Below, one piece after another: positions 15,770 to 24,589 of a DNA stretch of 32,719 nt (positions within the stretch are counted from its first letter, which is position 1; each line of letters begins with the position of its first letter). Under the pieces are notes generated by a model. The model was not told the DNA's origin and made no database searches. It saw nothing but the letters and a program-made list of their open reading frames with translations. Where the stretch lies: NCBI GenBank assembly GCA_036847185.1, contig DAIUAM010000034.1:1-32719 (forward strand), in the 5' to 3' direction. Made by a program: the position numbers and the translations under genes. Source of the DNA: UBA4738 sp002413305. GTDB lineage: Bacteria; Actinomycetota; UBA4738.

Positions 15770-16978
15770 TCAGGGTGTGACGACGGCGGTCTTCCTGGGC
15801 GGGTTGAAGAACGGGAGCTCGGTCACGGTGGCCGGGATGCGGCCGCGTCGCGCTTCCACCGTCCACTCGACCTCCACCCGCGCTCCGGTTTCGGCGTGTT
15901 CGGCCTGCACGGAGGCGAGTGCGATGGCCTTCTTGAGGGTGGGGCTCCAGGTGGTGCTGGTGGCCTTCCCGATCTGCCGGCCCCTCGAGGAGACCGGCAC
16001 GGGCACGCGCGAGGCGGTCGCTTCCATCACGGGGGGCAAGCCCCGGGCGGCATGCAGCGATTCGATGCCCGACCAGTCGATCTCCAGTCCCACCAGCCGG
16101 CGCGGCGGGCCGCCGAGGGCCTGTTCGCGTTCCAGAGCACGCCGCCCGACGAACGGCGCCGGCTTGTCGAAGTCGACGAACCGCCCGAGGACGCCAAGCT
16201 CGAAGGGGGAGTAGGCCTGCTCGGGGATGATGGCCCGCCGCACGCCGTCGAAGTCGGCTTCGATGAGGATGAGGCCGGCCTCGATGCGGGTGACGTCGAG
16301 GGCGAGCATGCCGGCGGGGCGCACGCCGAACGGCCGCCCGGCGTCCACCACCGCGTCCCACAGCTGGACAGCCTCGGCCGAGTCCACCCACAGCTCGAAC
16401 CCGAGGTCGCCCGTGTAGCCCGTTCGGCTCACATCGACGTCGATTCGTCCGATCCGTGCCGTCCGCCGCCCGAAGTACCGGAGGTCGCCCCAGGGTTCCT
16501 GGGTCGCCGCCTCCAGCACGTCGCGTGACTTGGGGCCCTGGAGGGCCAGCGCTGCCACGCGTTCGGTGATCTCTTCGACCTCCACGTCCAGGCCGCCGGC
16601 GTTCATGCGGATCCATCGAAGCGAGGGGTCGGCGGCCGTCCACCGGTACTCGTCGTCGCCGAGGCGGGCCACGGTCCCGTCGTCGATCACCTTCCCCTCC
16701 TCGTCGCACCACGAGGTGTAGTAGACCCGGCCGGGGCGGAGCTTCGACATGTCGCGGGTGATGACGCGGTCGATGAGCCGGGTCGAATCCGGGCCGGTGA
16801 CGCGGTACTTGTACAGCGGCGAGACGTCGATGAGCGCGGCGGCCTCGCGGATCGCGTTGTACTCGATGTCGTGGGCGTCGGCGTAGGCGCTGGCGGCGAA
16901 GTACCCCGCCCATTCCCGCCACTGGAGCTTGCGGTTGAGTGGCGCGGTGCGGGGGTGGAAGGCGGTCCCGACCGTCAC
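15770..16978 (-). CDS. gcvT: GcvT-family aminomethyltransferase
   Basis: This 402-residue folate-dependent enzyme resembles glycine cleavage T protein. Seen: IDVSPLYKYRVTGPDSTRLIDRVITRDM, LALQGPKSRDVLEAAT, RTGYTGDLGFELW, the PAGMLALDVTRIEAGL region and a C-terminal GRQIGKATSTTWSPTLKKAIALA segment. No gcvH or gcvP lies nearby. It may therefore serve another one-carbon reaction such as dimethylglycine, sarcosine or related demethylation, possibly with the divergent Rieske gene (inference). The start is GTG; no clear SD was seen, so the exact start is less sure. Confidence 0.82.
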   Translation of the reverse strand: MTVGTAFHPRTAPLNRKLQWREWAGYFAASAYADAHDIEYNAIREAAALIDVSPLYKYRVTGPDSTRLIDRVITRDMSKLRPGRVYYTSWCDEEGKVIDDGTVARLGDDEYRWTAADPSLRWIRMNAGGLDVEVEEITERVAALALQGPKSRDVLEAATQEPWGDLRYFGRRTARIGRIDVDVSRTGYTGDLGFELWVDSAEAVQLWDAVVDAGRPFGVRPAGMLALDVTRIEAGLILIEADFDGVRRAIIPEQAYSPFELGVLGRFVDFDKPAPFVGRRALEREQALGGPPRRLVGLEIDWSGIESLHAARGLPPVMEATASRVPVPVSSRGRQIGKATSTTWSPTLKKAIALASVQAEHAETGARVEVEWTVEARRGRIPATVTELPFFNPPRKTAVVTP

Positions 16979-17174
16979 GCGGACATCCTCGTCGGGGTGT
17001 TGGAGTACACACGGTCTCCTTCGTCGGCGCTTCCGGCGTCGCGGGAGGCGTTCGCTTCCCGTTCGCCGACCGTCCTCGAGTGGACGCGATGGGGCATGCT
17101 AGGTGCGCGGCGGATCGCCGACAAGGATCCGGGGCGGAAAACCTCTGATGGATGGGCGCAGGAGGGGGTCGAAC

Positions 17175-17516
17175 ATGGAGGACGAGGCCGGGTCGGACGG
17201 CTGGATCGAGGTGGCGGTGGAGGCCGATCTACCGGAGAGGCGGGCGATCCGGGCGCAGGTCGAAGGGATGGACGTGTTCCTGTTTCGAACCGCAGACCGG
17301 ATCTTCGCGATAGACAACCGGTGCACCCATCAACAGGGCCCGCTGCACCGCGGCGTCGTGAAGGCAGACATCCCCCAGCCGACGGTGACCTGTCCGGTTC
17401 ACGGAAGCATGTTTTGGATGACCGACGGGCGGGTGGTGCGAGGGCCGGCCTCCCGACCCCAGCCGGTCTACGATGTCCGCGTGACCGAGGGGATCGTCGA
17501 AGTTCGTCCCCGCTGA
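17175..17516 (+). CDS. Small Rieske [2Fe-2S] protein
   Basis: This 113-residue protein consists of one Rieske domain. Cluster ligands are Cys50 and His52 in CTHQQGPLHRG and Cys73 and His76 in CPVHGSMF, the usual CxH...CxxH pattern. It resembles NirD or dioxygenase-type Rieske ferredoxins and would carry electrons to an oxygenase or reductase. The ATG at 17175 is preferred because AGGAGGGGG lies seven bases upstream. It is transcribed away from the gcvT-like gene across a shared 196-nt region. A partner oxygenase is not visible; the oxidoreductases at 19258-22472 are candidates only by proximity. Confidence 0.85.
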   Translation: MEDEAGSDGWIEVAVEADLPERRAIRAQVEGMDVFLFRTADRIFAIDNRCTHQQGPLHRGVVKADIPQPTVTCPVHGSMFWMTDGRVVRGPASRPQPVYDVRVTEGIVEVRPR

Positions 17517-17537
17517 TCCTTCCGAGGGGCCGAGGCG

Positions 17538-18542
17538 TCAAGACGCGCCGGCCGCCCAGTCCACGGTCAGCTGGGCCGGGTTCTGCGGGTCGATCCGGAC
17601 CGCCAGCCGGGCTCCCGGCTTCACCCGGTCGGCGTGGTCGGGCATCACCAGCACCGGCTGGGCGAGGTGGTACGGCCGGCTGCCGTCGGGCGTGACCTCC
17701 ATATCCATCTGCACGAGCCGTCCCCCGTTCATCTCCACGCCCAGCTCCCGGATGCCGGTGATGGTCATCGTGCCCGTTGCACCACCGGCCGGCCCGATGG
17801 GGATCGTGGTCGGGATCGGAGCCGGAGTCGACCCCGGCACCTGCGGGTGGAAGCCGGCGGCTTCGGCCCGGGCCATCTCGGCCGCGAGCTGTGGCGTCAT
17901 CTGCGGCGCGTTCAATGGATAGAGCGAAGCGATCACGTCCGGGATCTGCCGGTAGAACCCGACCACGAGGTCCAGCACCTGGCCGGTCTGCTCGGCGTCG
18001 TGGCGCTCGCGGTTCCGATACACGAGCGCGTACCGGCCGGAGATGCAGAAGTGCCAGCCCTTGCCGTTCGCCAGGAGCCACTCGATCATCTGCTCGCTCA
18101 CCATGTCGTGGGCGAACTTCAGGTCGGACCCGGTCACCTTGAAGGCTCGGTTGAACGCGTCGGATTCGAAGGGCACCGGCTGGGTCCCGAGGCCGACGCG
18201 CTTGAACGCCCGGGCCAGCGCGCTCGACGAATGGATCTCGAGTCGGGGGCAGTCCGCGGGGACCGGTGCCGCCCCGCACGTGAAGTACTGATAGGAGTCG
18301 CTTCCGTCGTTGTCCCGGTCCATCTGCCAGGCGACGAACGCCCACGCGTTGATCTCGTTCCACGTGCCGTAGACGACGAACTTGCAGCCGTTGCTGTCGC
18401 CGCCCTGGAGGACCGAGAACGGCAGCATGCCCAGCCCGAACGCGTCGCCTTCCGAGAACTGGAGGCCGTGCAGCTTCGCGAAGCCCTCCATCTCCTTGTG
18501 CTCCTTGCGATCGCCCCACGGCGTATGGATCGTGATCGGCAT
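17538..18542 (-). CDS. Hypothetical protein, DUF3137-like N-terminal half
   Basis: This 334-residue protein has two parts. The first ~200 residues contain FVVYGTWNEINAWAF and the segment FNRAFKVTGSDLKFAHDMVSEQMIEWLL, which recall the DUF3137 pattern of strand, acidic turn and terminal helix. After a Pro/Ala-rich linker, the last ~90 residues have a beta domain ending VRIDPQNPAQLTVDW, a pattern seen in several actinobacterial proteins of unknown role. No signal peptide or membrane helix is evident. It lies 71 nt downstream of the DJ-1-like gene on the same strand and converges with the Rieske gene. Confidence 0.65.
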   Translation of the reverse strand: MPITIHTPWGDRKEHKEMEGFAKLHGLQFSEGDAFGLGMLPFSVLQGGDSNGCKFVVYGTWNEINAWAFVAWQMDRDNDGSDSYQYFTCGAAPVPADCPRLEIHSSSALARAFKRVGLGTQPVPFESDAFNRAFKVTGSDLKFAHDMVSEQMIEWLLANGKGWHFCISGRYALVYRNRERHDAEQTGQVLDLVVGFYRQIPDVIASLYPLNAPQMTPQLAAEMARAEAAGFHPQVPGSTPAPIPTTIPIGPAGGATGTMTITGIRELGVEMNGGRLVQMDMEVTPDGSRPYHLAQPVLVMPDHADRVKPGARLAVRIDPQNPAQLTVDWAAGAS

Positions 18543-18613
18543 GCTGGACCCTCTGTCGACGTGAGCAGGATTGTGCGCGTCCTCCAGGAGACCGGCAACA
18601 GCGGCGACGTCGC

Positions 18614-19216
18614 TTAGACCGGCGGTTGCGGGTCGTACTGGATCCCGCGCTTGACCTCTTTCGCCCGCTCCTCCGAGTGGAGGCGGCGGACGAGGTGCAG
18701 CGCCATGTCGATCCCGGCGGACACGCCGGCGGCGGTGATCACATCGCCGGTGTCGACGAAGCGGTCGTCGGGTCGAAGCTCCACCGTGGGGTCGAGCTGG
18801 CCCAGCAGATCGAGCGTGCTCCAGTGGGTGGTGGCGGGGCGCCCGTGCAGCAGCCCGCTGTCCGCGAAGACCAGCGCGCCCGTGCACACGCTGGTCATGA
18901 GCGCGCCGGTGGCGGCGATCGCCTGGACCCACCCGCGCAGCAGTTCGTCACCGAGCTGCCGCCGGGTGCCGGCCCCGCCGGGGAAGACGAGCACGTCGAT
19001 GGGGGGAGCGGTCTCCCACGAGTGGTCGGGCAGGACCCGGAGGCCCTTCGCGCAGCGGATCTGCTCCAGCGACCGGGCGAGCGTGAACACCTCGACCCGG
19101 TCGTCAGGGAAGTTCTTCGCCCAATACGCGAGCACCTCCCATGGTCCGGCCCAGTCCAGTTCCTCGCACTCTTCGAAGAGGAAGATGCCGATCCGGAGGG
19201 GTTGACCGGGTTGCAC
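18614..19216 (-). CDS. DJ-1/PfpI-family (GATase1-like) protein
   Basis: This 200-residue protein has the class I glutamine-amidotransferase-like fold of the DJ-1/PfpI superfamily. Seen: FEECEELDWAGPWEV with the early acidic residue, VFPGGAGTRRQ, and the nucleophile elbow SVCTGALVFADSGLL with its cysteine, followed by ATTHW and TAAGVSAGIDMALHL. The pattern matches the isonitrile hydratase/AraC N-domain branch, but there is no DNA-binding domain. The substrate is unknown. The start is GTG with a TACTCT box seven bases upstream. Confidence 0.85.
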   Translation of the reverse strand: MQPGQPLRIGIFLFEECEELDWAGPWEVLAYWAKNFPDDRVEVFTLARSLEQIRCAKGLRVLPDHSWETAPPIDVLVFPGGAGTRRQLGDELLRGWVQAIAATGALMTSVCTGALVFADSGLLHGRPATTHWSTLDLLGQLDPTVELRPDDRFVDTGDVITAAGVSAGIDMALHLVRRLHSEERAKEVKRGIQYDPQPPV

Positions 19217-19222
19217 GTCCCC

Positions 19223-19229
19223 TAGAGTA
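19223..19229. promoter_or_regulatory. Overlapping divergent -10 boxes
   Basis: TAGAGT (plus, 19223-19228) faces the oxidoreductase at 19258. TACTCT (minus, 19224-19229) ends seven bases before the GTG of the DJ-1-like gene. The two boxes share five base pairs, so transcription in one direction should exclude the other. Confidence 0.45.
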
Positions 19230-19257
19230 TCGGCGCCCGGGAGGACGGCGGAGGGGC

Positions 19258-20868
19258 GTGGCGACGAAGCGGTACGACGCGATCGTGATCGGCGGCGGGC
19301 ACAACGGCCTGGTCGCTGCCGCCTACCTCGCCCGTGGCGGGATGAAGACCCTGGTGCTGGAGCGCCGGAACGTGCTGGGCGGCGCGGCCGTGACCGAGGA
19401 GATCTTCCCGGGTTTCCGGTTCAGCGTCGCGTCGTACGTGGTCTCCCTGCTCCGCCCGGAGATCATCCGCGATCTCGAGCTCCCGAAGCACGGCCTGGAG
19501 ATCCTGCCGCTGGACGGGACGATCACCCCACTGGATGGTGACTACCTCTGGCGTGTGAACGACCACGCCGAGACCATGCGCGAGCTCCGGCGCTGGTCGC
19601 GCACGGACGCGGAGGCGTACGAGGAGTACGGCCGGCTGATGGTGGACATGGCCCGGTTCATCAAGCCGGTCCTGTCGATCGTCCCCCCCGACCCGGGCCG
19701 GATCGATCCGCGGGATTGGTTGGGAGTGCTGGGCCTGGCGCGGAGCTTCCGCGACCTGTCCGAGTACCACCAGTCGGTGTTCGTCCAGCTCATGACCATG
19801 AGCGCGGCCGAGTTCCTGGAGCAATGGTTCGAAACTGACCCGTTGATCGCCACGATGAGCGCCAGCGGCATCATCGGGACCTTCCAGGGAATACGTTCAC
19901 CAGGCACCGCGTACGTGCTGCTCCACCACTACATGGGCGAGATCGACGGCGCGTTCCGGGCCTGGGGGATCCCGCGGGGCGGGACGGGGGGCATCAGCGA
20001 GGCGATCGCGTCGGCGGCGCGGGCCGCGGGCGCGGAGATCCGAACCGAAACGCCTGTGGACCACCTGCTGATCGCGGGTGACAGTGTGACGGGGGTTGTC
20101 ACATCGTCAGGCGACGAATTGACAGCATCTGTCGTGTTGTCAAGTCTGGACGCGCGCCAGACCTTCCTCCACCTAGTTCCCTCCGGCACGCTCGATCCGC
20201 AGTTCGAACGCGAGGTCCGCCGCTACAAGTTCCGCGGCTCCTCGGGCAAGGTGAACCTCGCCCTCGACGGCCTTCCGGACTTCACGTGCCTTCCGAACGC
20301 GGTGACCACCGAACACCTGCGGGGCGCGATCAGCTTCAGCCCGAGCACCGACTACATGGAGCGCGCCTACGACGATGCCAAGTACGGCCGGTTCAGCGCC
20401 CGCCCCTACATCGACACGATCATCCCGACGCTGGTCGACCCGTCGATGGCCCCGCCCGGCAAGCACGTCATGAGCTGTTTCGTCCAGTACGCGCCGTACC
20501 ACCTCGAGGACGGCCGGGAGTGGGACGACGCCCAGCGCGAGGCGTTCGGCGACGCCGTGGTCGACACCATCGCCGAACGCGCCCCGAACATCCGGGACCT
20601 GATCCTTTACCGACAGGTCCTCACGCCGAAGGACATCGAAGTGACCTTGGGTCTGTCCGAGGGCAACATCTTCCAGGGCGAGCTCTCGCTGGAGCAGCTG
20701 TTCTTCTTCCGCCCCGTCCCCGGATGGGCTCGCTACCGGACGCCCGTCAAGGACCTGTGGATGTGCGGGTCGGCGACCCACCCCGGCGGGGGCCTGATGG
20801 GTGCGCCCGGGCGGATCGCGGCGCTGGAGGTCCTCAAGGCGCTGCGGTACCGGCGGGGAGCGGCGTGA
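19258..20868 (+). CDS. PYROXD2-like FAD-dependent oxidoreductase
   Basis: This 536-residue flavoprotein resembles phytoene desaturases and the PYROXD2 group. The N-terminal dinucleotide-binding loop is IGGGHNGLVAAAYLARGG, followed by LERRNVLGGAAVTEE. The C-terminal FAD segment is CGSATHPGGGLMGAPGR. Conserved middle parts include RAWGIPRGGTGGISEAIA and the KFRGSSGKVNLAL strand. The substrate is unknown; desaturation or amine or ketone oxidation are all possible for the superfamily. The GTG at 19258 follows GGAGGGG closely. The next gene overlaps its stop by four bases and encodes a paralogue. Confidence 0.85.
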   Translation: MATKRYDAIVIGGGHNGLVAAAYLARGGMKTLVLERRNVLGGAAVTEEIFPGFRFSVASYVVSLLRPEIIRDLELPKHGLEILPLDGTITPLDGDYLWRVNDHAETMRELRRWSRTDAEAYEEYGRLMVDMARFIKPVLSIVPPDPGRIDPRDWLGVLGLARSFRDLSEYHQSVFVQLMTMSAAEFLEQWFETDPLIATMSASGIIGTFQGIRSPGTAYVLLHHYMGEIDGAFRAWGIPRGGTGGISEAIASAARAAGAEIRTETPVDHLLIAGDSVTGVVTSSGDELTASVVLSSLDARQTFLHLVPSGTLDPQFEREVRRYKFRGSSGKVNLALDGLPDFTCLPNAVTTEHLRGAISFSPSTDYMERAYDDAKYGRFSARPYIDTIIPTLVDPSMAPPGKHVMSCFVQYAPYHLEDGREWDDAQREAFGDAVVDTIAERAPNIRDLILYRQVLTPKDIEVTLGLSEGNIFQGELSLEQLFFFRPVPGWARYRTPVKDLWMCGSATHPGGGLMGAPGRIAALEVLKALRYRRGAA

Positions 20869-22472
20869 CACCCACGCGGTCCTACGACGCAGTGGTGATC
20901 GGCGCCGGCCATAACGGGCTGGTCTGCGCGGCCTACCTGGCGAAGGCTGGCCTGCGAACCCTGGTTCTCGAGGGATCCGGCCGGGTCGGTGGCGCGCTGG
21001 CCACGGGAGAGATCGAACCCGGCGTACGCGCCCCGACCTACGCCCACACGATCGGCCGTCTGCGATCCTCCGTCGTGCGCGATCTCCGGCTCACCGCCCA
21101 CGGACTCAGAACCATCCGACCCGACGTTCGTGCGTTCGCTCCGCAGCCCGATGGCCGCTCCATCACCCTGTGGGCGAACGCGGCCGCCACCGCGAACGAG
21201 CTCCGGGCATGGTCGAGCAAGGATGCCGATGCCTATCCGCGCTTCGACCGGAAGGTGCGGGCGCTGGCGAGCTTCCTGGCCTACCTGCACGCCGCCACGC
21301 CGCCCGACATCGAGTCGCCCTCGCTGGCCGACGCGCTGGCGGGGATGAAGCTCGGCCGGGCCCTGCGAGGCCTCGGGGGCGCCGGCCACACCCGCGAGGC
21401 CCTCCGCGTCCTGCCGATGGCGGTGGCCGACCTGGTCGGGGAGGAGTTCGAGACGGTTGCGCTCCGCGGAGTCCTCGCCGCCCGCGGGGTCCGGCTGGCC
21501 GCCATGGGCCCTTGGTCCGCCGGGACCGCGCTGCACTTCCTGGCCGACTCGGTCGGAGGCGATGGCGGCGCGGCCGGCGAGACCGTCTACGCGATGGGAG
21601 GCCCGGGCGCGCTCGCGGATGCCCTGGCCGGCGCGGTCAGGGCCGCCGGCGCCGAGATCCGCTACGGCGCAGCCGTCGTGGCGGTCGCCGGCGGCGGGGA
21701 CCGCGTGACCGGCGTGGTGCTCGGAGAGGGCGAGGAGATCGCCGCCCGCGCCGTCGTCTCCGGTGCCGACCCCAAGCGCACCCTCACCCGCCTCGTCGAT
21801 CCGGTCGCCCTCGGCCCGCGCCTGGCCTGGCGGGCCGGCAACATCCGCACGCCGGGCGTGGTGGCGAAGGTCAATCTGTCACTCGCGGCGCTGCCGACGT
21901 TCCCCGTGACCGCCGGAGACGAACCCCACCGCCTGCATGGCCGCATCCTGATCGCTCCGAGCGTGGACTATCTGGAGCGGGCGTTCGACCATTCGAAGTA
22001 CGGGCGGATCAGCGAGGAGCCGTTCCTGGAGGCCACGATCCCAACCCTCACCGACCCGACGCTGGCCCCCCCAGACCGGCACGTGATGAGCATCCTCTTC
22101 CAATACGCGCCGTACCGGCTCCGCGGGGAGGGGCTGGACGAACGCCGGGACGAGATCGGTGACCTCACTCTCCGGACCCTGGAACGGTACGCGCCCGGCC
22201 TGACCGCCCAGGTCACCGCCCGGCAGGTCATCACGCCGCTGGACCTCGAGCGCGACCTCGGCTTGACCGAAGGCCACCCTCTCCACGGCGAGCCCGCCCT
22301 GGACCAGTTCTTCGCCTGGCGTCCCCTGTTCGGCCACGCGCGGTACCGGCTCGGACTCCCGGGCCTGTACCTGTGCGGGTCGGGCGCGCATCCGGGAGGC
22401 GGGGTGACCGGGGCGCCGGGCGCCAACTGCGCCCGCGAGGTACTGGCCGACCTTCGCCGCCGCGGGGTCTGA
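20865..22472 (+). CDS. Second PYROXD2-like FAD-dependent oxidoreductase
   Basis: This 535-residue paralogue of the preceding product has the same plan: IGAGHNGLVCAAYLAKAG at the N-terminus, VYAMGGPGALADALAG in the middle, and CGSGAHPGGGVTGAPG near the C-terminus. The segment SVDYLERAFDHSKYGRISEEPF parallels TDYMERAYDDAKYGRFSARPY of the first copy. The two diverge strongly elsewhere, so the duplication is old or they were recruited separately. The GTGA overlap implies translational coupling, and the two may form a heteromer (inference). Confidence 0.84.
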   Translation: MTPTRSYDAVVIGAGHNGLVCAAYLAKAGLRTLVLEGSGRVGGALATGEIEPGVRAPTYAHTIGRLRSSVVRDLRLTAHGLRTIRPDVRAFAPQPDGRSITLWANAAATANELRAWSSKDADAYPRFDRKVRALASFLAYLHAATPPDIESPSLADALAGMKLGRALRGLGGAGHTREALRVLPMAVADLVGEEFETVALRGVLAARGVRLAAMGPWSAGTALHFLADSVGGDGGAAGETVYAMGGPGALADALAGAVRAAGAEIRYGAAVVAVAGGGDRVTGVVLGEGEEIAARAVVSGADPKRTLTRLVDPVALGPRLAWRAGNIRTPGVVAKVNLSLAALPTFPVTAGDEPHRLHGRILIAPSVDYLERAFDHSKYGRISEEPFLEATIPTLTDPTLAPPDRHVMSILFQYAPYRLRGEGLDERRDEIGDLTLRTLERYAPGLTAQVTARQVITPLDLERDLGLTEGHPLHGEPALDQFFAWRPLFGHARYRLGLPGLYLCGSGAHPGGGVTGAPGANCAREVLADLRRRGV

Positions 22473-22543
22473 GCGCCTCCCGTCCGACCTCGAACGACCG
22501 TGGCCGGCTCCCCCTGATGCGGGCCCCTGTCGTACCCGGGCGC

Positions 22544-22549
22544 TACCCT
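22544..22549 (+). promoter_or_regulatory. Putative -10 box for leaderless DUF2277 transcript
   Basis: TACCCT ends seven bases before the ATG at 22557. The GAGGA between them is too close to the start to act as a normal SD. Confidence 0.4.
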
Positions 22550-22556
22550 TGAGGAC

Positions 22557-22790
22557 ATGTGCAGAAGCATCAAGACGTTGCGGAGCGGGAACGAGGTCGC
22601 CGGTCAGGAGGAGATCCAGGCGGCGGCCCTGCAGTTCGTCCGGAAGGTGAGCGGGTACCGGACGCCGTCGCGGGACAACGCAGACGCGTTCGACCTGGCC
22701 GTCGAGGAGGTCGCTGAAGCGTCCCGCAAGCTGCTCGAACGGGTCGCGGCATCGCCGCATCTCCGGGCGCCCCGGACCCCATTGGGATAA
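22557..22790 (+). CDS. DUF2277 protein
   Basis: This 77-residue protein matches the DUF2277 family of small actinobacterial and proteobacterial proteins: an N-terminal MCRSIKTLR, then EEIQAAALQFVRKVSGYRTPS and the helix AFDLAVEEVAEASRKLLERV. The function is not known. Its TAA stop overlaps the putative -10 box of cysM, so the two genes are packed tightly but probably have separate promoters. Confidence 0.85.
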   Translation: MCRSIKTLRSGNEVAGQEEIQAAALQFVRKVSGYRTPSRDNADAFDLAVEEVAEASRKLLERVAASPHLRAPRTPLG

Positions 22791-22791
22791 T
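22786..22791 (+). promoter_or_regulatory. Putative -10 box for leaderless cysM transcript
   Basis: GATAAT ends seven bases before the GTG at 22799 and overlaps the stop of the preceding gene. No SD lies in the remaining seven bases. Confidence 0.4.
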
Positions 22792-22798
22792 CGCTACG

Positions 22799-23731
<933 letters not shown>

Positions 23732-23750
23732 CGCTGCACGACCATGCGGG

Positions 23751-24584
23751 ATGCGTGCCGTGAGCGATCCGCGGCCCATCGGCGTCTTCGACTCCGGCGT
23801 GGGCGGGCTGACGGTCGTGCGTTCGGTCATGGACGCACTGCCGCACGAATCATTGGTGTACTTCGGCGACACCGCCCGGTACCCGTACGGCCCGCGCCCA
23901 CTCCAGGAGATCACGAAGTTCTCGCTGCAGATCGCCGACCACCTCATGACCAAGGACGTGAAGATGATCGTGGTGGCGTGCAACTCGGCCACCGCCGCCG
24001 CGCTGGACGACGTCACGGCGCACGTGCCGGTCCCGGTCGTCGGCGTGATCGAGCCCGCGGTCCGAGCGGCGCTCCGGGCCACCCGGAACCGGCGGGTCGG
24101 TCTGATCGGGACCGAAGCGACCGTGTCGAGCGGTTCGTACCAACGCCAGTTCGAACGGCTCGACCCGGAAGGTTCCGTGGAGGTGGTCGCCCAGGCGTGT
24201 CCCCGGTTCGTCGAGTTCGTCGAGAAAGGGGACACGACCAGTCCCGACCTGCTCCGGTCGGCCGAGAGCTACCTGGCCATCCTCCGGGTGGCGGGGATCG
24301 ACACGTTGATCCTGGGGTGCACGCATTACCCGCTGCTCCGCGGCGCGCTCCGCCACGTGATGGGACCGGACGTGTTGCTGCTCTCGTCGGCCGACGAGAC
24401 CGCCACCGCCGTGTATGAGACGCTGTTCTCCGACGGGCTCCTGCGTGACGAACCCGGCATGCCGCAGCACACGTTCGAATCGTCGGGGGACCAGCACACC
24501 TTCGCCCGGCTGGTCACGCACTTCCTGGCGCCGCAGTTCCGTGGCCCGGCCGGCGTGTCGCTCGACCGGGTGTGGGGGGACTGA
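23751..24584 (+). CDS. murI: Glutamate racemase
   Basis: This 277-residue enzyme interconverts L- and D-glutamate for peptidoglycan. Both catalytic cysteines are present: Cys77 in VACNSATAAAL and Cys190 in LGCTHYPLL. The N-terminal GVFDSGVGGLTV and YFGDTARYPYGPR complete the family signature. The ATG at 23751 is used; a GTG at 23760 would give a shorter protein also consistent with the family. It follows cysM after 19 nt, as in the mycobacterial gene order. Confidence 0.93.
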   Translation: MRAVSDPRPIGVFDSGVGGLTVVRSVMDALPHESLVYFGDTARYPYGPRPLQEITKFSLQIADHLMTKDVKMIVVACNSATAAALDDVTAHVPVPVVGVIEPAVRAALRATRNRRVGLIGTEATVSSGSYQRQFERLDPEGSVEVVAQACPRFVEFVEKGDTTSPDLLRSAESYLAILRVAGIDTLILGCTHYPLLRGALRHVMGPDVLLLSSADETATAVYETLFSDGLLRDEPGMPQHTFESSGDQHTFARLVTHFLAPQFRGPAGVSLDRVWGD

Positions 24585-24589
24585 ACTCC

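Noticed and set aside
17528..17545. Short inverted repeat GCGTC/GACGC between Rieske and DUF3137-like genes as a terminator
   Set aside because: The loop would be only two bases, with no T-run, so it is too weak to call.
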